Shown: one piece after another, positions 22,183 through 33,300 of the stretch
Position numbering within the stretch: the stretch's first letter is position 1
How the letters are laid out: each line of letters opens with the position of its first letter
Source: Chlamydomonas sphaeroides
Taxonomy: Eukaryota; Chlorophyta; Chlorophyceae; Chlamydomonadales; Chlamydomonadaceae
Direction: 5' to 3'
DNA length: 64,000 bases
Assembly: GCA_001662425.1 (NCBI GenBank)
Contig: BDDC01000084.1
Location: forward strand, 57,476 to 121,475
Program-made: the position numbers and the translations under genes
Notes under the pieces: generated by a model
Seen by the model: the letters and a program-made list of their open reading frames with translations, nothing else
What the model was told of the DNA's origin: nothing
Databases searched by the model: none

Positions 22183-24025
22183 CCGGCAGGAGGCATGTCG
22201 TGAGGCAGGTGGGTGTGGAGGGTCTGTGTCTGGGTGCGTTGGGTGGCGTGTGTGGTGGTGGTGCACCGTGGCGAGGCTTGCAAGTTATGGCTGTGGTGCG
22301 CGACCCAGGAGTGCCGCCTGGACGTTTCTGTCGTGACGCACGTGCGCGGGTGTGACATGATGGGACGAGGGGGCCATTTTTAGACTTGCTGCTTGGTGAT
22401 GGGGTGGGACTGGCGTCTTGTGCCGTACCCGTGCCGTGCGATGGTGAGGGCATCGCGGCGGGCAGGGCTGTTTCGTGCCGTGTGGTGGTGAGAGAGGGCA
22501 GTGCCGGTTGTGTGTGTGGGAAGGGGCGGGTGAGGCATGTGGACGGCCGCGTGGGCCTGCGAAGGCACGGCCGAGTGGGCACTGGTGGCTTGTGTTCTTT
22601 CTCAAGACATGCTGCGACATGGGCGGGCCGAGTGCCGCCTTGCATTGCTGTAGGGTTAGGTGTCGGTCCAATGGTGTGCATTGCTATGATCAACACGACA
22701 ACGAGCAACCGCCCGCAGGCTGCGGACGAGCCGGTGTGGCTTTACATTTGGGCTGGCGGCGTGGGGCTTGGTGCACTGTGCTCTAAAGCCCCGCGCCCCT
22801 CCATGGGGCGCGGTGGCTGGCCTGGTGGGCTGGCGCCAACGCGTGCGGCGCATCCTAACCCTAACAATTCCTGACCACTTGGACTGGGTGCGGAGCTGCG
22901 GGGCTTGAGCGCTGGCATGGTCGGGGTTGGACTTGTGCACAAGGCGTCGTCGTCGTTGCTATCGTTGCAGTGCAGCGCGTGTAGGCGAGCAGCGGTGCCG
23001 CGCGGGCGGCAGTGGCTAGGTTTGGCTAGGGTTTCGTGGCACCGATACGACCGCTCGTACCGTCCTACCGAAGCACGCGCACTCGTCAGGGCACGCTCCT
23101 CCCCCCAGGGTGGAGCACTCTGGTCCCAGCTTAACGTTGTGTTGCAAGTTCGCTTAATACCAAGCAGCAAGCGGCCGCGCCCACACTGCAGCCAGCGTGT
23201 ACGCTAGCTGAAGCCCCTCATCGACCGCCGCCGCCGCCGCAAACGCACGCCTCGCAACCCAGTCCGCACCGCCCACCACACCCAGCGGCCTCGCCGCCAG
23301 AATGCCCGGCCTCACGCCCCACACAAGCAGCCGCCGCGCCCCAGCGTCCCAGCAGCCGCCCACACCCGCACCCCCGCAGCCATTCGGCACCGCGCTCGCT
23401 CCTGCTAACAAGCCGTCAGCACGGCGCAACCAAATCAGCCGCAGTCTCGCTCATGCCCACATGGAGCATACGCAGCCAGCAGCCCACCCCAACTGTCCCC
23501 GGCCCCAGCTGTCTACCACCCGACCCCACCCCACCTCTGCACGTGAGCACATGCGGCTGGGCATCCATAGCCGCAGCAGCCAGCCGCATGCACCTTCCGG
23601 GCCCCGACGCCAGCGTTCGCCTGTCCACCACACCTCGTCGCCTTGTCATGCGGCTGGGTGTCGAGGGTCCCGCCGCCCTCGCCACGGGGCCCTCCCTTCG
23701 CCCAGCAGCGCGACATCACAGCCTGGAGGAATCCTCTCGCCTACACCCCAGCCAGACAAGCACCACCGCCGAGGCGCCCCCTGGCGCCGCGCTGCTGTGT
23801 GGCAGGCTGCGTCCTTCGTGTCTGCGCTACTCAGCCATATCCGCACCAGCCGGCCACATGCCCCTGCCTGCTCCCAGCGGCGGCGCAACACCGCCCAAGC
23901 CCATAGCTCCGAAGGACTGGGCCCTCGCGTCAGGGCCACATAGCCCGAGTCGTACCGCCGCGATCGTTCCCCCTGGCGCTGCCAGGTCGCGCAGCATGCC
24001 GCGTCGCGCCGTGACAGCGCCACTA
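22183..24025. other. Intergenic region with a doubtful minus-strand frame
   Basis: It separates two convergent genes. A telomere-like CCTAACCCTAAC lies at 22854-22865. A 91-codon minus-strand frame (23429-23154, ending LAAVWARPLAAWY) has an Ala/Arg-rich hydrophobic C-terminal half. It lacks a clear start context or phase-compatible neighbours, so I do not call it a gene. Confidence 0.4.
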
Positions 24026-26727
24026 CTACAAGGGCTTGCGGTTGGGGATGCCCGCTGAGCGCGGGAACTTCTTGGGCGTGGGGCCAGACTTGGCCACCAC
24101 CAGCGCCGTGCGCTGGCCGTCGGCGCTGGCAGAGTCCACCAGCTCCAGCGCCAGCGTGCTGCCGCCCATGAGCTTGATGGCCAACTTGGCGGCGGAAACC
24201 TCGGACTGCGGACAGGGGTCGACGGGGCCAGGAGCGCGAGGGAGAGATGTGATACTTGAGAAGCTCAAGTAACACGAGAGCGCGGTGCGTGTGTGGGGAT
24301 CGTGCTGACAGGCTGCGGGACCGCTGCGTGAAGTGTAGGCAGAGGGAAGTCGCGATGCGCTGCCCCTCGCCATGCAGCCCTGCCGCCCCGCCGCTGCCGC
24401 GTGCGGCCGTACCTGGGGGTTGGGCCCCTTGGCCGCCACCCACAGGCCGCCCACGCGCACGAAGGGCAGGCACAGCTCGGCCAGCACGCGCGTCTCCGCC
24501 ACCGCCCGAGCCACCGCCATGTCGTACGCCTGCTCCCCCAGGGAGGGACGGACGAGCACAGGCCAGAGAACACGAGGCGGTTCGTTAGGGCACATGCTCC
24601 AGGCCACCTCCCCACGTGGGCGCTGCGGGCTCAGACTGCCAGCACCGGCCGCTGCCACGCCCTGCTGCCCCCGCCTCGACAGCGGCGCCGCCGCCGCCAA
24701 CCCCAGTCGCCCACCTCGCGCATGGTGGGCTGCTGCGCCGCGTCCTCGGCTCGCGACCACACCACGTCCACGTTGGTCAAGCCCGCCCGCTCCGCCGCGT
24801 CCTCCAGGAAGTCGCAGCGCTTGCGGAGCGTGTCCAGCAGCGTCACCTGCGAGGGAGGGGGCCACGGCAATCCCACAAGGTTAGGATCGCACGGTGGCGA
24901 ATTCATCTTGACAAGCACAGCAGTGCACGGCATGCTTGCGCGAGGTCAGCTGCTGTGGCAGCGGCGAGTCCTGCAGCTGCGGGGCCAGCACATGGCGTCG
25001 AGCGCGCTACGTATGCTCCACAGCGCCAGCGACAGCAACAGCAGCAGCGCATCGCAGCAGCGGGCTGCATGCCGCGCGGAGAGGCGGCAGCCCACACGCG
25101 GGGGGGGGTGCTCAGCGGCGACGCCTCGGACTCCACGGCCAGTCGGCCCTCGTATTCCAGTCGGTGAAGTCGACAGCGTCGGTAGCGTATCGACAGCGTC
25201 GGTAACGTATCGAATTGACTTGTCGATGTACCGGCATCGATGAAATGAGTGTACGATACGCGGGCCAGCCGGCCAGGCACCCACCTGCTGCTGGCAGCGG
25301 CGCACCCAGCCAGCCGGTCGCGTCTGCCGCCCTGCCGCCCCCATGGCGGGCACCCCTCACATCCGTCCCCACACACCTTCCACTGTGGCCGGGCCGCCGC
25401 CAGCACCATGCCCGGCAGGCCGGCGCCCGTGCCGACGTCTATGACCCGAAGCGGCGGAGGCGCGGCGCCGCCCGCCGCCGCCGCCCCTGCCCCAGGGGCT
25501 GGGGCTGTGGCTGAGGGCGATGCGGGCGAGCGCACGAGCCGCTGCTGCCTGGCGTGGGCGTCGATGACGGGCAGTAGCGCGAGCGAGTCGCCGATGTGCC
25601 GGTCCCACGCCTCGACGCGGTCGCGCACCGCTGCGGCGCGTGATGGGGCCAGGGCCGGGGCGTGGTTGTAGCGTGGGAGATGGCCGTGGCCGTGTGAGAG
25701 AGGAGGCATGGGCGCAGGCGGGCAAGGGAACGGGTGGCGACGGGACAGGGCTGGGGCGGCCAGGGGCTGCGGCGCCTCAAGTGTCCCGTCGACCAGCGGT
25801 GGCCGCAAGGGCACAAAGCCGGCGGCTCGGTCGGCACCGGGGTTGCTGCTCGCGGCATTGGCGGGCCCTGACACCGCAGCCCGGGCAAGGAGGCACGGCA
25901 CTCCGCAGGCGGGTAGCGCACGGTAGCCCTCGACTCTTTGACCGATTCCACCAATGCATCGACTGTTCGGCTCGATATGCTCAATCGACCCTACTGGCCA
26001 AGGCACGAGGGCTGGCGCACGCATCCATGCACGCATACGCTGCAACCCCTCCGTCCTCGCCGTGTGGCAGGCGTGGGCGTGGTTGACCGCAGAACCAGGC
26101 GGGCTACCAAGCTACGTGCTAGGGTCCTCACACCCCGCTAGCTACTGCCCCATGCAGGGCTGTCGCACCCGTCAAATTCATGCTCTCGTTGATCTCCAGC
26201 ATGTAGTCAAGGTACGTCACCAGCTGCCGGTGCTGGCCCGCGCTGAGGCCGTAGCGCTGGCACAGCGCCAGCTCGGCGGCGGTGTCGGGCAGCGAGGGCG
26301 CGGGAGCTGGCCGCGAGGATGCACGGGATGGCGACGACGCGCGGGATGGTGAGGACGCGCGAGGCGCCGGCTGCTCGGCAGCCGCCGCGTTGGGTCCTGA
26401 TGATGGCGAGGACGGAGTTCGTGACCGAGGCGCTGGCTGTCGGGGTTGGGAGGCTGGGCCGGGGCCTGTTTGCGGCGGCGACGGCGGGGGGGATCGGCGC
26501 CTGGCAGCGCCGGCTGGCGCCAGGTCCTCTGGCGCCGGCGCCTGGCGGCTGGAGCGTTCACGGCGGTGTGGCGGCGGAGGAGGCGTGGATCCTCGCCCGC
26601 CTGCCGCTCCGGCTGCGCCCCGCGCTGCCTCGGGGCGCACGTGGGCCTGGGGCGGGCAGCGTGTCGTTATTTGCACCCGCTGCTTGCGCAGGAGGGGCTC
26701 GGACGCAAAAAGTCGCATCCGCGCCAA
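24026..26727 (-). CDS. rsmG: 16S rRNA (guanine527-N7)-methyltransferase RsmG/GidB, organelle type
   Basis: Five minus-strand exons are 26727-26169, 25630-25377, 24846-24715, 24529-24413 and 24205-24026 (413 residues). The family signature is rebuilt in order: LDYMLEINESMNLTAVRD (NLTAVR spans intron 1), RHIGDSLALLPV, the SAM-binding loop VIDVGTGAGLPGMVLA, VTLLDTLRKRCDFLED, SRAEDAA, and DMAVARAV followed by GGLWVAAKG. RsmG methylates G527 in the 530 loop of small-subunit rRNA. The bacterial enzyme is about 205 residues. Here some 130 extra N-terminal residues are Pro/Ser/Ala/Arg-rich and probably include a plastid or mitochondrial targeting peptide, and a Ala/Gly-rich insert precedes motif I. 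It is divergent from the SAGA-type gene. Confidence 0.93.
25171..25210. repeat. Two tandem 20-bp units in an rsmG intron
   Basis: CGACAGCGTCGGTAGCGTAT is followed directly by a copy with one A-for-G change. It lies in a locally AT-richer part of intron 2. Confidence 0.85.
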
Positions 26728-27388
26728 AAGGCCGCGCTGGTCACCGGTCTTACCACACGCAACAAGTCGGCTGGCAGGCCTGGCAGCAGCGCGCGTCGCA
26801 CTGCCGCCGACATGGCGCGACCGCCCGCAGCCACGAGCGAGCTCTGCATACTAGCGGTTGCTTGAGCTGCCTTGAAGAGATATACAATTGTGTTGCGTCA
26901 AGCGTGCCAGGCAATTCACTAGCACCGAGAGCAGCGGAACAAGGCAAACATGCAACGCAGCGTGTTATTGCGGAGACAAGATTTTTTATAATGGCATGCA
27001 GTCCTCTTGTAACAATTTGTAGTAAGTGTGCGCGTCCTGCTGTGCTCGCGAGTGGGCCGACCCTGGGGTCGGCGCCAACTTTCACCTCAGCAAACTGCCT
27101 TTCTAGGCATGAAGTAGGCATAAGGAATCGATACATTCGACTGCAGCGTTGTTGGCGAGGAAACAAGGCACACAGCTTTCCCTACAATGCTGATTGGACT
27201 TACCGCGCCAGCCATCCAGCCAAGCCTTGAGCACTGGGCATAGGGTCTCACTAATCACACACGGCGCCTCGCCGCGCCCTGAGCCCTGTAACGCTCCCTT
27301 TTAACAAACAAAATTTGGACCAGCAAGAGCTCGCTCTTTGCGCACGTGCTGTCCACCTTGACCAATAAGTAGCATACGCCCGGGGCAC
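26728..27388. promoter_or_regulatory. Divergent promoter region, rsmG / SAGA-type gene
   Basis: 661 bases separate the two start codons. The middle (about 26870-27200) is distinctly AT-richer than any neighbouring gene, as expected for a promoter region here. No named element is recognisable by eye. Confidence 0.45.
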
Positions 27389-30300
27389 ATGTCTGCAGCC
27401 GCTGGCAGCGCCTTTGGCGCAGCGGCGCGCACATCGCTTGCGGCGCACCCCGCAAGTTTTACCCCCACCCCTGCGAAGCGCTGCACTCGCAACGCTCGGC
27501 GCAAAAAGCAGGCTTTACATGGTGCGATGCGGTGGTGTTGGTACAACAACGGGTGGTCGGCTTGCCAGTCAGCGGGCCGTCTGCGAATTGTGGTCAGCGC
27601 TCCGAAACAGTGCCACCGCGAGGGCCTCGCTGCAAGGCTGTAGCTAAGCAACATGAATGCGTTTTCCACATCCTGCCATGCCCCTGTGTGCGCCTGGCTA
27701 GTGGACATCAGGTTCATCACCCATCCGCTCCCGCGCTCTCGCCTTTCCCCTGCCGCGACGCTTGTTCCACCGCAGGTGGCCGCGCTTTCGCACCCATCGT
27801 AAATGTGCCCAGCATCGTGGTCCCCACGGTGGCCAGCGGTCCCAGCAGCAGCGGGCGAGGCACCATCAGCAGCACCGCCATCGCGGCCTTCCCGCACCAA
27901 GGGTCTGAGGCGCACAGCCAAGCCTACATGCGGGCACGGCAGGCCGTGGTACGCACATCAAACCGCGACCATCTTCGTAGCTTCCTATCCTGCTAGCGAG
28001 GACGCGCAGGGCCTCCGCCGCGAGGTCTTAGCTGATTCCTTGGAGGGGGCCAGCCGCGCCCTCCGCGTCGCACGCGCCCGTCCTCCTCGCCGCCGTCCCC
28101 AGCTCGCCACCCCACCCGCTCCCCCGACCGCAGGTGGCCAATGCCGCGATGATGAGCGCGGCGGGGGCGGGCGGAGGCGGCGCGCCGCCCGCCGCTTCCA
28201 GCACCGTCAGCGTGCAGCTGGTGGTGCCCAAGGGGCCGCTGCCGCCGGGTGCGGTGCCACGCAAGGGGGTGTTGGGGCGCAAGCCCACACGGGGCCGCTC
28301 GGGGCTCCGCGGCCTTATTTGGAACTCGCGCCAAGCCTCGCGCGCGCTCATCAGCAACCAGGCTCCGTGACGACACGACGCCATGATCCCACGGCGCCCG
28401 CACCACCTGCCCCGCGCCGCCCCGCGCCGCCCCGCGCCGCCCCGCGCCTCAGCCCCCACCCCGTGGGCCCTCCGCCCGCAGGCCAGCAGCTGGTGCTGGT
28501 GGGCGGCCACCCCTCTGTGGGCGAGTGGCAGCCGCAGCAGGGCGTGCGGCTCTACTCCACGGGGGCTGCGGCGCACCGCGCAGAGGTGGCGCTGCCTGCC
28601 GACACGCCCATCGCCGCCAAGGTGGGGCTGGGATGGTGGGGCAGGAGCAGCGGACGCGGACGCGGGCGGGGGCGGGGTCCGCGAACAGCGCCACTGGCTT
28701 GGTTCTGATGGTGAAAGGGTGATGGCGGCCGCCGCGACTCGGGCATGGTGGAGAGCACCGTTCAAGCCTGCTCCAAGCCGCTCACCCGACCCCGTCCCCC
28801 GTCCCCCTCCTCGTCCTCCTCGCACCCCGGCACCCCCGGCAGCTGGTGCTGATGCAGGACGGCACCGCCATCCACTGGGAGGGCGGCAACGACCGCATGC
28901 TGTTCCTGGCCTCGCCGCCGCCCGGCTCGGGCGCCACCGGCTACGTTCTGACGCTGGAGTTTGAGGACACCAACCGCACCGCCGCGCTGCTGTGGCCGCC
29001 GCAGCAGACCGGGCCGCGCGCGCCTGGTGGGTGGCAGCGGCCAGCGGGCAGCGGGCAGCAGGGCATGGGAGCATGCCTTGTCAGGTGCCAGGGGCACGGC
29101 CCGCGGCCACACCAGCTCACCCACAACAACCCAGCGTCCCGAGCCTTGCGACGAGCGGCGGCGGGCAGAAGCGACCGAGGCGTGTCTATGCCCACAGGGG
29201 CGACCCCGCCCCGCCTGCAACCCGCCCCGCCTGCTCCCGTTCCCCCAGCAGGCACCTCCCTGGTCCACGTCACGCTGCGCCCCGGCGGCCTGCCCCGCTG
29301 GCCTCCCAGCACCTCGGAGCCGATCCCCGTGCTCGTGGGCTCCTGCCCCGAGCTGGGCATGTGGGAGCCGTCCGCCGGGCTGCAACTGCGCCGCGACGGC
29401 GGCGCCGGCGCGGCGGTGGGCTGGAGCGGCCGCGTGGCGCTGCGCCTGGACCGGCCCGTGTCGTGCAAGCTGGTGCTCGTGGGCCCGGGCGGCCCGGCGG
29501 CGGCGATCTGGGAGCCGGGGCCGGACCGCGTGCTGGGTCCGGCGGGCGGCGAGCGGCTGGTGCTGGCCGGCTGCGACTGGGGCGTCGCCAACGCGGGTGG
29601 GGCGCCGGGTTGGGGCCAAAGGGGCAGCGGACACGTTTGGCGTCGCATGGCTCTCCATGGTGTCACTTTTGTCGCAAGCCCGCTGCCCGCTGTCTGTCCC
29701 ACCGCTCGCGCAGCCCCCATTGAGCTGGAGCTGCCGCCCGGGCCCCGCGTCGTGGACCCGGCCGAGGCAGCCGCCGCCGCCGCCGCGCGGCCGCGGCCCG
29801 CCAGCCCCACACGCGCCGGCCTGCCGCCGCCGCCGACCGTGCCGCCGCCCACGCCCGCCGCCGCCGCGGCGGCGGCGCTGCAGCAGCAGCAGTCGGACCT
29901 GGCTGCTGTGCGGCGCATGGTGGAGAAGGCGGCGCAGCGAGGCAAGCAGCCGCAGCCGGCAGCATTCGAGCCGTCCAGCTTCGTGCCGCCGCCGCTGCAG
30001 CAGACGCCGCCGGCCGCGGCTCCGCCGCCCCCGCCGCCGCCGCCGCCTCAGGCCCCGCCGCCCCAGCAGCAGAAGCCGGTGGACGCGGCGAGCAAGATCC
30101 AGGAGGCGTTTGCGCAGATGCACATGCGCAAGGACGCGGACGAGGAGGAGAAGGAGGCGCGCGCCGCCGAGGCCGCGCGCGCGTTTGAGGAGGCCAAGGA
30201 GGCGCGGCGGCGCGCGGGCTCGCCCGCCGGCTCGCCGCGTGCTCAGTCGCCGCAGGGCCGGGGGCAGCAGCCCGGCGGCGGCCTGTTCGGGTCGCAGGCG

Positions 30301-33300
30301 CAGGGCCAGGGCGGCGGCGCCGGCGGGCTGGCGGCGCGGCTGCCGCCGCCGCAGGCGCCGTCGCTTAATGTGGTGGAGATGCTGGACTCGTTCGACCCGG
30401 ACGAGGAGGAGGTGCAGGTGCGGAGCTCAGTCCTCGCGTGCGACGGAACGGCGAAGCGCTGCGGCGCAGCTGCCCTCCTGTGGCGCGTGCCACTCATTGG
30501 CGCCGCCTGGAGCGCCTTCTGCTCGAGCCGACCCTGCGCCTCGCGAAGCCCCCTTGGGCGCCGCGTTGCGTGATTCGTAGCGTGCATGCCCTGCGGCGGA
30601 CAACGGTGCTGCCGAGCACCCAACCCCGGACTCGGGGAGCCGCTGGGCCCTACCGCCAATACGCTAGCCGGTAGCCACCAGTCTGGCACTCTCACGGCTG
30701 TCTGTCTTTCTTGGTCTCAGCTTGCGCTCACCTTGCGCTGCGGTGTTGCGGCCCCGCCCCAATGCGCAGGTGGTGTACAGCAGCGGCCGCGTGTCCACCA
30801 CATCGCAGGCCGCGCCGCCGCAGGCCCAGCAGCAGCGCCAGGCCGACCAGGTGCGGCCGAGCTCCCCTCTCCCTCTCCCTCTGCCCGGTGCGGCACGCAG
30901 CGCGCTCCCCTCTCCCCTCTCCCCGGTGCTGGCCGCCCAGGCAGCGCACCCCCGCAGCGGCGTTGCCGCACCCAGGCCGCGCCGCCGCAGCGCGCCTGTG
31001 CGCCTGGGCGGCGGTCCGGTCGGGCCGGTCCGGTCGGGCCGGTCCGGTCGGGCCGCGCCGGGCCGGGCTGGGGCGGCCTCGGGTGCTCCCGCCCCGACAG
31101 CGCGCCAGCGCCTGCGCACCGCTGCGTTGGCGCAGCTCGCTGCCATCGGCCACGCAGCTCCAAACCCAACCCTTTCTCTGCCCCCTCCTGCCCCCTCCTG
31201 CCCCCTCTTGCGCCCGCCTGCGCAGCGCCTGGGCCCCAGCTGGCGCGAGATGATGGACGCCACCGGCAGCATGGACCGGGACGAGGAGGAGCCAGCGCCG
31301 GCCGTCGCGGGGCGCGGCGGCCGGGCTGGGTCGCCGAGGGCCTCGTCCGCGCCTGGCCGCTCGGGCTCGCCGGGCCGGGTGAGCGGCTGATGCTGGGGAA
31401 GCGGGAGCTCGGGTGTTGTCTGGATCACACGGGTCCCGCTTCGTCCTGTGCCCCTGACGCCGTGTGCCTGAGCCTGCACGTGACCCGCCCCGCACGGCGA
31501 TTCCGGCTTGCAGCGGCGCCTAGCTGCCTTTGGCGTCACCTCCCTCGACCTGCATGTGCGCCCCCCGCCGACGGCCGACCCACTGCCGTTGCCTCCCGTC
31601 CTTCCCTTGCGGCGGTGCGACTGCGCCTATGCGTCGCCGTGGCCCGGCCGACAAGGAAAAAGCGGCCTGCCTCGCGACTCACTGCACCCGTCCCCCGCCC
31701 TTCGCCTGCAGTCGTTCGCGGCCGAGGCCGCGGCCGCCTCTGCGCGCATGGCCGACGTGGAGCGGCAGCACATGGAGGCCATGGAGGCCGCTCGCCTGGC
31801 GGCGCAGGACGCGCAGCGGCAGGTGCGGGCAGCGCGGCTGCTGGTCGCGCTCACGGCCGCCCTGCACGCCTTGGCCGTGCCGCGATCGCCCCCTGCTGCC
31901 GCACCCCGTGCGTGCGCCCGTGTGTGTTCCCGAGCCGGGCCCGGCCGCGGCCCTTCGGTACTGCGGCGCGAACCGCGAATTGTGCCCAGCGGTAGCCCCC
32001 GCACACAGCTGTGCAGCCGTGCAGCCATTGCCCCGACCCCCTCACGCTGGCGCATCCCGCCGTGCCTAAGTGCCGCACTCCACCCACCCACCGCCCCAAC
32101 CGCCCGCCCCCTGCTGCGGCGCCGCAGATGGAGTCGCAGCTCGCGGCGCGCGCCTCGGTGGAGTCGGAGCGCGTCGCGGCCTACGAGGCGCAGATGGCGG
32201 CGCTCAAGGCGCAGGCGGAGAAGGCGCAGGCGAGCCCGGGGCCGGCCAGGGGACGGGGGCTCGGGCCGAATGGTGTGCGCTCCAGCCGCAAGCGGGTCGT
32301 CCGGGGCTGGGCGATGGGGCCCAGGGGGTGCGGCTTTGCGCATACGATGCGGCTGCCTGCCGGGGGCCTGGCCTCGTATCTTCTGCTGACTCTTATCGAT
32401 GTCTCGAGCAGCTGTACCGTACTATAAACTGCGGCGCGGTGGCCGGCACTCGACGCGCGGCGCCCGGCTGCGCCTGCGCCCTGCAGGCGGAGGCGGCGGC
32501 CAACTCTGCGGCGCTGGAGAGCATGCGGCAGCAGCTGGAGGCGTCGCGCGGCCGCGAGGCGGACCTCAGCAGCGAGCTGTCGGCCATGCAGGTGCGGCAC
32601 ACCTGGTGCGGTACACCTGGTGCACCTGGTGCTATGTGTGACTTGCGTACTATGTTGGCGGCTATGTGTGGATTGCTAGCAACTGCATCAGCAGTTGTCT
32701 CGAGCTGTCGGCTGTGCAGGTGCGGCGGCATGGGTTCGCAACCGTTGTGTGTACATAGCGATGGCCCGGACCTATCACACGAGCGCGCTTGAGCACGGGT
32801 ACGCGCACGGCGTGTGTTGGTTTGCCAGACGTGGAGAGAGTGCCCGCAGGGCAGAGCCCGAGGCGGCGTCGCGGCAGCAGGAATCCGCGCGTCGGGGCAG
32901 GAAGTGACGTGCCCCGGGCCGTGCCAGCGCGTCCCCACACACTCGCACGTCTCCATCCTGCCCGTCCCCAACCACCCGCCGCCTCCCACACACCAGGCCA
33001 AGCTGGCGGACGCGGCCCGCTCGCACAACAGCAACAGCGACGCCGTCAATGCGCTGGAGGACGTGCTCATGGTGCGGCCTTGCGTGTGTGTGCGTCGCTG
33101 TCAGACCCCGGGTGCTTGCGGTGGCGCCTCTTGATGGGTTATATAACTATTATTATTAGCTATTTATATTAAATCATAGAAACTAGGATGTGGCCAAGAG
33201 GAGAGACGCGCTGGAGGACGTGCTCACAGTGCGGCCCCGCGTGTTGTGGCCCAGCTGGTTGGGGTTTGACTGACTCGTGTGGGCGTGTGTTTCGGGGGCG

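Noticed and set aside
23154..23429. 91-codon minus-strand frame with a hydrophobic C-terminal half
   Set aside because: No start context, no in-phase partner exon and no recognisable family.
26667..26849. 60-codon minus-strand frame resembling a transit peptide upstream of rsmG
   Set aside because: It is in another frame, with no donor that would join it to the rsmG exons; the ATG at 26727 gives a complete protein.
31514..31555. Possible 14-codon exon of the SAGA-type gene (RRLAAFGVTSLDLH)
   Set aside because: Splice-like ends and phase 0 fit, but the peptide is unlike the helical neighbours. It is kept out of the main model and noted as optional.
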